Assembly (NCBI GenBank): GCA_017857815.1
Contig: JAFMCL010000005.1
Location: 1 to 64,000, forward strand
Direction: 5' to 3'
Length of the DNA: 64,000 bases
Source of the DNA: Flavobacteriaceae bacterium
Lineage (GTDB): Bacteria > Bacteroidota > Bacteroidia > Flavobacteriales > Flavobacteriaceae
The position numbers and the translations under genes are program-made. Position 1 is the first letter of the stretch. Each line of letters starts with the position of its first letter. Positions 16,461-25,258 of the stretch are shown one piece after another. The notes beneath the pieces are model-generated. The model had not been told where the DNA came from, made no database searches, and was given only the letters and a program-made list of their open reading frames with translations.

Positions 16461-17594
16461 ATGAAATTATTCTCCTGGTTTACGTTTAAGAATTTATTTA
16501 AAGTACTTATTTTCATCCTAATAATCAGCGGAAGTGTCTTTTATGCCATCGATCTAATTCAGGAGAAAAACAATCTCATGGACATTGAGGAATATGCTCC
16601 CAAGTCTACACTTGTCGTTCCAGAAAACCTCATAAAACGATCCAAGTATCCTTTTATTGATGTTCATAACCACCAATTTGACATGCCGCTCAAAGATTTG
16701 AGTAAATTGACTGCCGAAATGGACAGTCTCAATATGGCATTCATGATCAACTTGAGCGGATTTAGAGGTTTGTATTTAAAAAAGACTCTCGAAAACGTTC
16801 AAGAAAATGCTCCTAGTCGTTTCGGTATTTTTGTAAACCTTGATTTTGAGGCCATTGACGAACCAGATTTTAAAAAAGCAACCCTATCCCTTCTGGAGGA
16901 AGCCGTTCAAAACGGAGTCATGGGACTCAAAGTATACAAATCACTTGGACTAACTAGCCGCGACGCCAACGGAAATCGTATCGCCGTGAACGATCCTCGT
17001 TTGGATCCCATTTGGAATAAGTGCGGTGAATTGGGAATTCCTGTACTCATCCACAGTGGCGAACCTGCTTCTTTTTGGAAGGACAAAGACAAACACAATG
17101 AGCGTTGGTTAGAATTAAGACAAAAACCGAGGCGCTATCGCGACCCTGAGTTAAATCCCTCTTTTGAAGAAGTGATGGCTGAACAACACGATATTTTTAA
17201 AAAACATCCAAATACGACCTTTATTAATGCCCATTTGGGTTGGATGGGTAATGATTTAGATAGATTGGGCAAACACCTTGACACCTATCCTAACGTGGTT
17301 ACGGAGATTGGTGCTGTATTGGCAGAACTGGGCCGCCAACCCAAAAGAGCCAAACAATTTTTTGCGTCTTATCAAGACCGCATACTTTTCGGGAAAGATG
17401 CTTACAAAGTCAGTGAATATTACACTTATTTCAGGGTACTCGAAACCGACGATGAATATTTCGATTATTACCGAAAACGGCATGCTCATTGGAAAATGTA
17501 TGGCCTTGCCCTACCCGACTCCATTTTGAAAAAATTGTATTATAAAAATGCTTTGAAGTTATTTCCTTCGATTCAACCCTCCTTATTTGAGTAG
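16461..17594 (+). CDS. Membrane-anchored amidohydrolase-family metal-dependent hydrolase
   Basis: A 377-residue protein with an N-terminal membrane anchor (about residues 14-31) and a TIM-barrel hydrolase domain. Metal-site motifs are DVHNH at 67-71 after strand 1, PVLIHSGEP, FINAHLGW and ILFGKDAY with a late acidic residue. This set matches the amidohydrolase_2 (decarboxylase/lactonase-like) group rather than PHP or urease. The catalytic domain probably faces the periplasm. No substrate can be assigned. It starts on the base after the DUF2911 stop codon. Confidence 0.83.
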   Translation: MKLFSWFTFKNLFKVLIFILIISGSVFYAIDLIQEKNNLMDIEEYAPKSTLVVPENLIKRSKYPFIDVHNHQFDMPLKDLSKLTAEMDSLNMAFMINLSGFRGLYLKKTLENVQENAPSRFGIFVNLDFEAIDEPDFKKATLSLLEEAVQNGVMGLKVYKSLGLTSRDANGNRIAVNDPRLDPIWNKCGELGIPVLIHSGEPASFWKDKDKHNERWLELRQKPRRYRDPELNPSFEEVMAEQHDIFKKHPNTTFINAHLGWMGNDLDRLGKHLDTYPNVVTEIGAVLAELGRQPKRAKQFFASYQDRILFGKDAYKVSEYYTYFRVLETDDEYFDYYRKRHAHWKMYGLALPDSILKKLYYKNALKLFPSIQPSLFE

Positions 17595-17604
17595 TTTTTT
17601 ATTT

Positions 17605-17868
17605 TTATTTACTCCTTAACTTATTAATATGCCCTTTGTAGATTGGACAAGAATTTACATTGCGATCTGGAACACTTTTGTCTACCATTTGTATGTAAGT
17701 CGTTACGTCGGCACCTTTTCGTAGGCATTTCCAATAAATGTACCTGAGGACAACATTTCTTCTTATTACTGGAAAAGACCAGCCCATTATAAAAACAAAA
17801 ATAGTAGCAATTAATTCAAAATAGACTTCTCCTCTATTGTTGTTCATGAAATCCAATAAATCATTCAT
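17605..17868 (-). CDS. Small hypothetical membrane protein
   Basis: An 87-residue reading frame if translation starts at MNDLLDF; a longer start at 17913 adds 15 unlikely residues. One membrane helix lies near residues 18-35 (FELIATIFVFIMGWSF), followed by a basic region (RRN, YWKCLRK) and two further cysteines. It converges on the amidohydrolase gene with 10 bases between stops. I do not recognise a family, and the small size leaves some doubt that it is real. Confidence 0.45.
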   Translation of the reverse strand: MNDLLDFMNNNRGEVYFELIATIFVFIMGWSFPVIRRNVVLRYIYWKCLRKGADVTTYIQMVDKSVPDRNVNSCPIYKGHINKLRSK

Positions 17869-17887
17869 AAATATTAACTTTTGAATA

Positions 17888-17904
17888 AATTTATAACATA
17901 AAAT
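17888..17904 (+). repeat. 17-base direct repeat, copy 1
   Basis: AATTTATAACATAAAAT occurs here and again, identical, at 18076-18092, both in the non-coding DNA between the small membrane protein and yciH. Confidence 0.6.
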
Positions 17905-17965
17905 AATATTCAATATTTTATTATTGATTTACAATAGGATTATTCATTAGTGATTAACCATTCCT

Positions 17966-17999
17966 AAAACCCATCCTTATTCAACAAAGAATGGGTTTT
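17966..17999. terminator. Terminator-like hairpin in a divergent intergenic region
   Basis: AAAACCCAT at 17966-17974 pairs with ATGGGTTTT at 17991-17999. It looks like a bidirectional terminator, but the flanking genes diverge from it, so it has no obvious transcript to end. It may belong to an unannotated small RNA or be a relic. Confidence 0.5.
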
Positions 18000-18075
18000 A
18001 AAAAATTATTTGAATTTTTAAAAAATATGTTTTAATGCATATTCTAGATTAGTTTTTTATTTAATTTAGTGTAAG

Positions 18076-18092
18076 AATTTATAACATAAAAT
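18076..18092 (+). repeat. 17-base direct repeat, copy 2
   Basis: Identical to 17888-17904. This copy lies 32 bases before the yciH start codon, where a promoter or operator would be expected. Confidence 0.6.
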
Positions 18093-18124
18093 TAAAGTCT
18101 ATAAATACTACCGAAGCACCTATC

Positions 18125-18469
18125 ATGGCAGATAAAAAACTCAATAGTTTAGAAGCATTAGCTGAGATTCAGTTTGACAACCTTGCACCCGATCCCTACT
18201 CCCTACCCGATGCTCCCAAAAAATTCATAAAACAACATCTTGAAGCTCATTTTAGCAACAAAGGAAGAGGTGGAAAAATAGTGACAATAATCAAAGGTTT
18301 TGAAGGTGACGCTGTCGATCTTAAACAGTTGTCAAAAAAATTAAAGCAAGCTGTTGGTGTGGGCGGTACAACTAAGAACAACGAGATAATCATTCAGGGC
18401 AATTATCGGGATGCCCTAATAAAGCTCTTAACAACAATGGGGCATCAAGTAAAACGAGTAGGGGGTTAA
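18125..18469 (+). CDS. yciH: SUI1/eIF1-like translation factor YciH
   Basis: A 114-residue protein of the SUI1 family. The C-terminal 80 residues hold the diagnostic pattern: GRGGKIVTIIKGFEG, LKQLSKKLKQAVGVGGTTKNNEIIIQG and LLTTMGHQVKRVGG. YciH resembles eukaryotic eIF1 and influences start-codon selection in bacteria. The N-terminal 40 residues are less conserved. Its TAA stop overlaps the TAA stop of ung on the other strand in the shared TTAA. Confidence 0.93.
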   Translation: MADKKLNSLEALAEIQFDNLAPDPYSLPDAPKKFIKQHLEAHFSNKGRGGKIVTIIKGFEGDAVDLKQLSKKLKQAVGVGGTTKNNEIIIQGNYRDALIKLLTTMGHQVKRVGG

Positions 18470-19137
18470 AGGTTCCAGTCAATTGGATCCCTCCCCTTTT
18501 CAATCAAATAAGTATTACATTTGCTGAAGTGTTTGTTTCCAAACCAATAGCCTCGGTTCGCGCTTAAAGGAGACGGATGTCCTGAAGTAAGTACCAAATG
18601 TTTTCTGTCATCGATTAGCTTTTTTTTCTTTTGAGCAAAACCGCCCCAAAGAAGTAAAACCAAGTTTTCCTGTGTTTCTGACAATTGTTTAATAACACAA
18701 TCTGTAAAAACCTCCCAACCTTTCCCTTGATGGCTCCCAGCTTGATGCGCCTGAACGGTTAAGGTGGCGTTAAGCAACAAGACGCCTTGTTTGGCCCAGT
18801 TGCTTAGATCTCCGCTTTTCACAATAGAAGTTCCTAAATCATTTTGAAGTTCTTTTAAAATATTTTTTAATGATGGTGGAATACCTACGCCGTCGGGTAC
18901 GGAAAAGCACAGTCCATGTGCCTGACCTTCACTATGATAAGGATCCTGTCCAAGAATCACCACTTTCACTTGTTCTGGGGTGTTATGATTAAAGGCTGAA
19001 AAAATTTCATTTTCAGGCGGGTAACATCGTTCGGAGAGGTACTGATTACTAACAAAATCTGCCAAATGTTTGAAATAAGGCAATTCAAATTGACTTCTCA
19101 GTATTTTTTCCCAATCCGGGTGCATTTTAAGCTGCAT
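18466..19137 (-). CDS. ung: Uracil-DNA glycosylase
   Basis: A 223-residue base-excision repair enzyme that removes uracil from DNA. The water-activating motif GQDPYH and the leucine-intercalation motif HPSPLSANRG are both present, as is LLLNATLTV. Starts at 19137 (MQLKMHPDW) or 19125 (MHPDW) are both possible. The longer frame to 19179 would overlap the first codon of mutS2 and its promoter, so it is rejected. A near-box TAACTTTA lies on the minus strand at 19159-19166. Confidence 0.94.
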   Translation of the reverse strand: MQLKMHPDWEKILRSQFELPYFKHLADFVSNQYLSERCYPPENEIFSAFNHNTPEQVKVVILGQDPYHSEGQAHGLCFSVPDGVGIPPSLKNILKELQNDLGTSIVKSGDLSNWAKQGVLLLNATLTVQAHQAGSHQGKGWEVFTDCVIKQLSETQENLVLLLWGGFAQKKKKLIDDRKHLVLTSGHPSPLSANRGYWFGNKHFSKCNTYLIEKGRDPIDWNL

Positions 19138-19145
19138 GAATTTAC

Positions 19146-19153
19146 TACTTTTG
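19146..19153 (+). promoter_or_regulatory. -7 promoter box TACTTTTG for mutS2
   Basis: A perfect TAnnTTTG box 24 bases before the ATG of mutS2. It overlaps the region from which ung is transcribed in the opposite direction. Confidence 0.55.
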
Positions 19154-19177
19154 TGAGCTAAAGTTAAGAAAAAACAC

Positions 19178-21328
19178 ATGGGTTACATTCCCAAAAAAAC
19201 ATTAGAGGATTTAGAGTTTTTTAAGGTAACAAAACAGTTGTCTTCCTTTGCAGTAACTCATATGGGGAAAGAGAAATGTGTGTCTCTTGTTCCTATTGAG
19301 GAAGCCCAAAGCATGCATAATGCACTAAACTGTGTTTCAGAATTCCTTGCATCTTTTGACAATGACAACCGCATTCCAAATCATGGTTTTGAAGACTTGT
19401 CCTCTAGTTTTCAATTGCTAAAGATTGAAAACAGCGTCCTTGAGCTCTCTGCTTTTAGAAACATAGCAGTTGCTTCAGAAACCGTTAATAATCTCTTAAT
19501 ATTTTTTAAAAAATTTAAATCCTACTATCCTTTCCTCTACAGTAGAGGAAGCGAAATGGAAGTGAATAAAGAGTTAAAGAAGGAAACCGATAACGTGATC
19601 GACCGCTTTGGCGAGATTCGGGACAATGCTTCTGAAACGCTCTATGGGTTAAGAAAAGAAATCCAATCGGTCAGAGGAAAAATCGGTCAGAGTTTCAACA
19701 AAGCTTTGAGTCACTACCATGGTCAGGATTTCCTTGATGATATTCGAGAATCAGTTGTTGAAAACAAAAGGGTCTTGGCTGTCAAAGCTATGTACCGCAG
19801 AAAAGTCAAAGGCGGAATAATGGGCGGCTCCAAAACCGGTAGTATTGTATTTATTGAACCTGAGGCCACCCTTGCGCATTCAAGAGAATTACAAAATCTG
19901 CTTTTTGAAGAATCCGAAGAAATTAAGAAAATTCTAAGTCAGTTAACTGACTTTTTTAGACCTCATTTGGAATTGATCAAGTCCTATCAAACTTATTTGA
20001 TTGAAATGGATACTTTTCATGCGCGGGGCAGATATGCAAAAGAAATCAATGCCCTTCTCCCCTCTTTTTCCAAGACGCAAGAGTTAGAGCTGATCGATGC
20101 CTACCATCCTTTGCTCTACCGTACCCATCAATTGGAAAATAAAAAGACATATCCGCAAAACATTTTTTTAAAACCTGACAGCCGAATTGTAGTCATCTCT
20201 GGTCCAAATGCAGGTGGAAAAAGCATCACCCTCAAAACAGTGGGGCTTCTACAACTCATGCTACAAAGCGGTATTTTGATTCCTGTTCATGAAAGAAGTA
20301 AGGTGTCCTATTTTGATCGAATATTGACTGATATCGGAGACAACCAGTCCATTGACAATCATTTAAGTACTTATTCGTACCGACTTAAAAACATGAAAGG
20401 TTTTTTAAAGAAGTGCAATGAAAAAACTTTGTTTTTGATTGATGAATTTGGCACTGGGTCTGATCCTGAATTGGGAGGCGCTTTGGCGGAAGTAATACTA
20501 GAAGAGTTTTACGAACGAAAAGCATTTGGTATTATCACCACTCACTACTCCAACCTAAAACTTTTGGCGAATGAATTGCCCGCAATGGAAAACGCCAACA
20601 TGCAATTTGATAACCACACATTAGAGCCAATATTTAAATTAATTCTGGGAGAAGCTGGAAGTTCTTTTACTTTTGAAGTTGCTCAGAAAAACGGCATCCC
20701 CTATAGCTTGATAAACCGCGCTAAGAAGAAAATAGAGCGAGGAAAGGTTCGGTTTGATGCAACGATTGCCAAATTACAAAAAGAGCGCCAACAAATTTCT
20801 AAAACAGGCGAATCGCTAAGGAAAAAGGAAAGTAAGTTTGAAAATGAATCCGATCGAATGGAGTTATTAAACAATAAGTTGAAATCTAAACTGGTTAATT
20901 ATCAAGAACTGTTTGATCATAATCAAAAAATGATTGTTTTAGGAAACAAACTCAATGATATTGCCGAACGTTTTTTTCAAAACAGTAAAAAACGTTCCCT
21001 TATTGCTGATTTACTACGTATTGTTGAAAATGAAAATGCCAAACGGAAACGCAAAACTGCTTCGGAAGTAAAAAAAGACAGAGAACTCAAAAAAGTGGTT
21101 GAGCAAGAAGTAGTGAAAGAAATTGTAGTTATCCGAAAGGAGAAGAAAAAGAAAAAGCTGGTGCCACCCCCACCGAAACCCATCGTTGTTTTAAAAGTGG
21201 GTGATAAAGTGCGGATGATTGACGGTAAATCTGTTGGAAGCATCGACACCATTGAGAAGAATAAAGCCATTGTTAATTATGGTATCTTCACTACTCAAGT
21301 GAGCTTGGATCAATTAGAAAAAGTATAG
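19178..21328 (+). CDS. mutS2: MutS2-family ATPase without Smr domain
   Basis: A 716-residue MutS-family protein linked to recombination control and ribosome rescue rather than mismatch repair. The Walker A motif GPNAGGKS is at 342-349. Walker B LFLIDEFGTGSDP has Asp422-Glu423. A long coiled coil follows, then a Pro/Lys linker (KKKKKLVPPPPKP) and a small KOW-like beta domain at the end. The C-terminal Smr endonuclease domain of Bacillus MutS2 (about 785 residues) is missing, so nuclease activity of that kind is unlikely. The DCC protein gene starts on the next base. Confidence 0.9.
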   Translation: MGYIPKKTLEDLEFFKVTKQLSSFAVTHMGKEKCVSLVPIEEAQSMHNALNCVSEFLASFDNDNRIPNHGFEDLSSSFQLLKIENSVLELSAFRNIAVASETVNNLLIFFKKFKSYYPFLYSRGSEMEVNKELKKETDNVIDRFGEIRDNASETLYGLRKEIQSVRGKIGQSFNKALSHYHGQDFLDDIRESVVENKRVLAVKAMYRRKVKGGIMGGSKTGSIVFIEPEATLAHSRELQNLLFEESEEIKKILSQLTDFFRPHLELIKSYQTYLIEMDTFHARGRYAKEINALLPSFSKTQELELIDAYHPLLYRTHQLENKKTYPQNIFLKPDSRIVVISGPNAGGKSITLKTVGLLQLMLQSGILIPVHERSKVSYFDRILTDIGDNQSIDNHLSTYSYRLKNMKGFLKKCNEKTLFLIDEFGTGSDPELGGALAEVILEEFYERKAFGIITTHYSNLKLLANELPAMENANMQFDNHTLEPIFKLILGEAGSSFTFEVAQKNGIPYSLINRAKKKIERGKVRFDATIAKLQKERQQISKTGESLRKKESKFENESDRMELLNNKLKSKLVNYQELFDHNQKMIVLGNKLNDIAERFFQNSKKRSLIADLLRIVENENAKRKRKTASEVKKDRELKKVVEQEVVKEIVVIRKEKKKKKLVPPPPKPIVVLKVGDKVRMIDGKSVGSIDTIEKNKAIVNYGIFTTQVSLDQLEKV

Positions 21329-21727
21329 ATGCCCAGGAAAATTATTTTTTATGATGGTCTTTGTCCTTTCTGTAATTTTTGGGTCAATAAAATCTTAAAA
21401 TGCGACAAAGAAGAAGCTTTCTTTTTTGCAAGCTTACAAGGGGAAACCGCTAAATTATTTTTCAAAGAAAACAATATTCTAGTCATCCCTAACAGTTTGA
21501 TTTATTGGGAAGAAAATAAAAGTTATGCACTCCGATCTTTGGCCGTTTTCGAAATTGCAAAGTACCTCAAAGGTTTTGCAGGTTTGATTGTAATCTTTCG
21601 TTTTTTGCCAACTTTTCTTACAGATTGGATTTACTCATTTATTGCAAAAAATCGTTTTCTATTTGGTCAACCTTTTGATGCTTGTCCTTTGCCCTCATTG
21701 GATCTAAGGCATCGATTTCTAGTTTAG
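21329..21727 (+). CDS. DCC-family thiol-disulfide oxidoreductase-like protein (DUF393)
   Basis: A 132-residue protein. The family motif is DGLCPFCNFW with Asp9, Cys12 and Cys15 in a thioredoxin-like CxxC arrangement, and the middle (SLQGETAK) and C-terminal hydrophobic region (LIVIFRFLPTFL) are typical. The function of the family is poorly known; a redox role is inferred from the motif. The ATG directly follows the mutS2 stop, so the genes are translationally coupled. Confidence 0.88.
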   Translation: MPRKIIFYDGLCPFCNFWVNKILKCDKEEAFFFASLQGETAKLFFKENNILVIPNSLIYWEENKSYALRSLAVFEIAKYLKGFAGLIVIFRFLPTFLTDWIYSFIAKNRFLFGQPFDACPLPSLDLRHRFLV

Positions 21728-21809
21728 TCGCTCCGCTATTTTCCTTCAATTTATTTTTAAATTCTATATGTTATATCTTTTATGATTTAAATTTCTAAAT
21801 CTAAAAATC

Positions 21810-22496
21810 ATGAAAAAATTAGTAGCAGAATTTATTGGAACCCTCTGGTTGGTTCTTGGAGGTTGTGGAAGTGCAGTACTCGCTGCAGGCTATCCCGAAT
21901 TGGGCATCGGCTTTGTGGGTGTTGCCATCGCTTTTGGTCTTACCGTTGTAACCATGGCTTATGCCATAGGCCACATTTCTGGATGTCATCTAAATCCTGC
22001 GGTATCGATTGGCTTGTGGATTGGAGGACGGTTTGATCGTAAGAAATTACTCCCTTATATTATTTCTCAAGTTTTAGGAGGAATTGCAGGAGCGGGTATT
22101 CTCTTTTTAATCGTCAGTGGAAAGTCTGGTTTTGAGATCGGTGGTTTTGCTGCCAACGGTTATGGATCACATTCACCAGACGGCTATGGATTGTTTTCAG
22201 CTTTAACAACCGAAATCATAATGACTTTTATGTTCTTAATCATCATATTGGGAGCGACACATCCCAAAGCACCTAAGAATTTTGCAGGACTAGCAATTGG
22301 CTTAGGTCTGACGTTGATTCACCTCATAAGCATTCCTGTTACCAACACTTCTGTTAATCCAGCTCGAAGTACTAGTCAAGCTCTTTTCGTTGGTGATTGG
22401 GCCTTAGATCAATTGTGGTTGTTTTGGCTTGCCCCAATTGTTGGTGCCATTTTGGCAGGAATAGTGTATAAATACATTTCTCCGAATACAAAGTAG
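21810..22496 (+). CDS. aqpZ: Aquaporin Z
   Basis: A 228-residue water channel with six membrane helices. The two half-helix motifs are NPA at 62-64 (HLNPAVS) and 183-185 (SVNPARS). Selectivity-filter residues match AqpZ and not glycerol channels: Phe42, His171 and Arg186. The gene has its own upstream region with a near-consensus box TATCTTTT. A 318-base gene-free stretch follows. Confidence 0.96.
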   Translation: MKKLVAEFIGTLWLVLGGCGSAVLAAGYPELGIGFVGVAIAFGLTVVTMAYAIGHISGCHLNPAVSIGLWIGGRFDRKKLLPYIISQVLGGIAGAGILFLIVSGKSGFEIGGFAANGYGSHSPDGYGLFSALTTEIIMTFMFLIIILGATHPKAPKNFAGLAIGLGLTLIHLISIPVTNTSVNPARSTSQALFVGDWALDQLWLFWLAPIVGAILAGIVYKYISPNTK

Positions 22497-22814
22497 GTTT
22501 AAATCATTATGCTCTATAACTATAGACTCTTTATGTGTTAAGTTTTTACAAATAGATTCACTTTTTCCTACAAGCCATACATTAATTTTAGATATTAATT
22601 AACTTTAATTGTCATTACTAAATCCTTGTTTTCACTTACTCTAGCAGGGTTTTTGAACATTTTTAAACTTATAAAATAGGTTTTTTTTAAAATGAACATA
22701 TTGAATTTTATTTTTTATATTTTTAAATCACTAATTACATATACTTATTGGTTTCATAATCAATTATAATGAGCTTGTACTTGCTCAAAGTATTTAAAAT
22801 TAATCCTTAATCTG
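22497..22814. other. Intergenic region without a recognised gene
   Basis: About 320 AT-rich bases between aqpZ and the OmpA-like gene. A short palindrome, TCTATA-AC-TATAGA at 22513-22526, is the only clear symmetry; it has no T-run. No open frame looks real. Confidence 0.4.
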
Positions 22815-23375
22815 ATGCCTAAAAAAACTATTTACTTGATAGGGATTGTTGTCACCATTATCCTAGGAAGTCTTTTTCATTGGTACTTGTGCTGTAAATG
22901 TTGTTGTGATATAAATTGTACACACAAAGCAAAAGAGGATCTTCAAATAATCAAAGAAACGCCTGAAATAATGGTTGCTCCCACTATACCTGCAAAGGAA
23001 GACCCTCCAAAAACAGAAGAAATTAAACAATCCGTACCTGAAAAGACAGTTTTTGATTCTTATGGTTCAGGTAATTCTTTTGATTCTTTAGATGAAAATC
23101 AACGCGAAACCCTAAACAAATTAGCTGCCTATCTTAATAGTAATCCAAAGGCAACCTGCATAATTACTGGACACACCGATAGTGATGGAGCTGCAGAATT
23201 TAATAAAAATTTAGGTTTAAAACGTGCAGAATACATTAAAAAACAACTAATCAACCTAAAGGTGGATCCAATGAAAATAATAACCGATTCCAGAGGAGAA
23301 TCAGAACCCTTGTTTACTAATGACACTCCTCAAGGAAAGGCTAAAAACAGAAGAACTGATATAATCATTAACTAA
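22815..23375 (+). CDS. OmpA-domain protein with N-terminal membrane helix and cysteine cluster
   Basis: A 186-residue protein. A membrane helix (about residues 5-25) is followed at once by six cysteines (LCCKCCCDINC, 26-35). A Pro/Glu-rich linker leads to an OmpA peptidoglycan-binding domain from about residue 80: TGHTDSDGAAEFNKNLGLKRA and the closing AKNRRTDIII. It should tether the membrane to the cell wall. The next gene, 10 bases on, also begins with a membrane helix and has a CxxC, and the two probably act together. Confidence 0.85.
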   Translation: MPKKTIYLIGIVVTIILGSLFHWYLCCKCCCDINCTHKAKEDLQIIKETPEIMVAPTIPAKEDPPKTEEIKQSVPEKTVFDSYGSGNSFDSLDENQRETLNKLAAYLNSNPKATCIITGHTDSDGAAEFNKNLGLKRAEYIKKQLINLKVDPMKIITDSRGESEPLFTNDTPQGKAKNRRTDIIIN

Positions 23376-23385
23376 ATCATAAATT

Positions 23386-23862
23386 ATGAACTTTTGTATA
23401 TTAATTCCATTGGTTGTAGGAGTATTGTCCGCAATTTTTGGTTATCTATTGGGGCGGCTTTTTAACAGCAATAAAAAATGTGAAAACTGTGACGCATACA
23501 ATCGTAAGGTTAAGGATCTAGAATCGGCATTAAAAGCCTGCTTGGAAAGTCAAATTACTGCCAAAAATGGTCCTTCTTTTAATGCTGCTTTGGCAAAAAG
23601 TGTTTTTGGTCGATCGATTAAAGAAAACAGCCTCACCGTAGTTAAAGGTATTGGTCCTAAAATTCAAAGCTTATTTTACAAAAACAATATCAGGTCCTGG
23701 TCTGCACTAGCGGAATGTGATATAGAAAGGTGTCAAAAAATATTAGATGCTGGGGGAAATTCATTCAGCATGCATGATCCTGCGACATGGCCAGAGCAAG
23801 CCAGACTGGCCGCTGAGGGTGAATGGAAAGAACTGTACGACTGGCAGAATCATTCTAATTAG
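23386..23862 (+). CDS. Membrane-anchored helix-hairpin-helix protein
   Basis: A 158-residue protein with a membrane helix at about residues 3-21, a CENC pair shortly after it, and a C-terminal domain LTVVKGIGPKIQSLFYKNNIRSWSALA, then MHDPATWPEQARLAAEGEW. The VKGIGPK core is a helix-hairpin-helix motif, and the whole domain is common in Bacteroidota next to OmpA-like genes. The motif usually contacts DNA or another protein; the role here is unknown. Confidence 0.8.
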   Translation: MNFCILIPLVVGVLSAIFGYLLGRLFNSNKKCENCDAYNRKVKDLESALKACLESQITAKNGPSFNAALAKSVFGRSIKENSLTVVKGIGPKIQSLFYKNNIRSWSALAECDIERCQKILDAGGNSFSMHDPATWPEQARLAAEGEWKELYDWQNHSN

Positions 23863-23948
23863 AAAATAGAAATATTTCAATCGTAACGACATTGATTTAC
23901 AATAGAGACAAATAAGTTAATGCGGTATATAGTATCCTGAGATATAGC

Positions 23949-25256
23949 CTATATTTTAGGATAATTATCGTCCCAATTTTTAGGTTTTGGTTCGTCTTTT
24001 AATTTCCCAAAAGACTTAGCAACCAACATTGAAACAGCAGCATCACCAGTAACATTTGTAACTGTACGACACATGTCTAATGGTCTATCGATCGCAAATA
24101 TCAATGCCAATCCTACTTCAGGAATGCCTGCTTGTGCTAAGACAATTACCAACATTACGATCCCAGCTCCTGGAACTGCAGCCGTTCCGATAGAAGCCAA
24201 TGTAGCAGTAAGTATAATTCCTAACTGAGCGCTGAGGGTTAAATCCATTCCAAAAGTCTGCGCTATAAAAACAGCTGCGACTGCTTGATAAACACTTGTT
24301 CCATCCATGTTTATTGTGGCGCCTATGGGCAATACAAAGCTCGCCACTTCCTCATCAACTCCTAGATGCTCCTCTACCCTTTCCAAAGTAACTGGTAAAG
24401 TCGCTGCGCTAGAACTCGTTGAAAATGCCAGCAATTGAGCGGGTGAAATGCCTCTCATGAAAAAAATAGGGCTTTTTTTGGCAAAAACTTTAACCAACAA
24501 TATATATATCCCAATCATAATTGCCAGACCAAGCAGCAGTGTGAAAGCGTACATTCCTAAAGCTTGAAACAAATCCAAACTAGGGGACTCAACCACTAAG
24601 GCAGCCAAAAGGGCGAAAACACCAAATGGAGCGACCAACATTATCAGGTCAATTAGTTTTAAAATTACTTCATTAAACGAATCAAAAAATAATTTAACTG
24701 GATTTGATTTCTTCTCTGGTAACAAGATCATACCAATACCAAAAAATATTGCGAAGAAAATCACTTGCAACATATTTTGATTATTTGTGGTCGCACTAAA
24801 AATATTGCTAGGAACCAAGTCTACCAAGGCTTGTAAAGGCCCTGAATCTTTTTGTTCTGCAGCAACAGCCATTTTTGCATTGGCGTTGTCCTCATAAGCA
24901 AGCATCAACTCCTTACGAGTTTCTTCTTTTATAGAGCTTCCTGGAGAAATAAGATTAACCAAAACCAATCCAATGGTCACTGCCAACACTGTTGTTATCA
25001 GATAAAGTCCAATGGTTCTTCCTCCCATTTTTGAGAGTTTAGAAATGTCTTTTAAATCTGAAACCCCTTTGATTAATGAACCTAAAATCAAAGGCATTGC
25101 AATGAGTTTTAAGGAATTAATGAAAATAGTTCCAAAGGGTTTGATCCAATCAATAATGAGTTTTGAACCTCCTTCAAATTGAGTGAAAATAGCACCAAAA
25201 ACGACACCTGCCAACATTCCAAGCATTATTTTCCAGTGGAGGGCAAGTTTTTTCAT
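23949..25256 (-). CDS. Dicarboxylate/amino acid:cation symporter (DAACS family)
   Basis: A 435-residue transporter with about eight membrane helices and two re-entrant loops. The serine-rich hairpin STSSSAATLPVTL and the NMDGTSVYQAVAAVFIAQ helix with its transport-site Asn-Met-Asp-Gly-Thr are the signature of the GltP/DctA group. A further conserved segment is GIVMLVIVLAQAGIP...IDRPLDMCRT. It imports glutamate, aspartate or C4-dicarboxylates with protons or sodium; the sequence does not settle which. It follows aroC by two bases on the same strand. Confidence 0.92.
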   Translation of the reverse strand: MKKLALHWKIMLGMLAGVVFGAIFTQFEGGSKLIIDWIKPFGTIFINSLKLIAMPLILGSLIKGVSDLKDISKLSKMGGRTIGLYLITTVLAVTIGLVLVNLISPGSSIKEETRKELMLAYEDNANAKMAVAAEQKDSGPLQALVDLVPSNIFSATTNNQNMLQVIFFAIFFGIGMILLPEKKSNPVKLFFDSFNEVILKLIDLIMLVAPFGVFALLAALVVESPSLDLFQALGMYAFTLLLGLAIMIGIYILLVKVFAKKSPIFFMRGISPAQLLAFSTSSSAATLPVTLERVEEHLGVDEEVASFVLPIGATINMDGTSVYQAVAAVFIAQTFGMDLTLSAQLGIILTATLASIGTAAVPGAGIVMLVIVLAQAGIPEVGLALIFAIDRPLDMCRTVTNVTGDAAVSMLVAKSFGKLKDEPKPKNWDDNYPKI

Positions 25257-25258
25257 GT

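Noticed and set aside
20977-21270. Ser/Phe-rich open frame opposite mutS2
   Set aside because: It is the reverse of Lys/Glu-rich coding sequence, with no promoter or family match.
22513-22526. Palindrome TCTATA-AC-TATAGA after aqpZ as a terminator
   Set aside because: Weak A/T stem without a T-run; chance is likely in such DNA.
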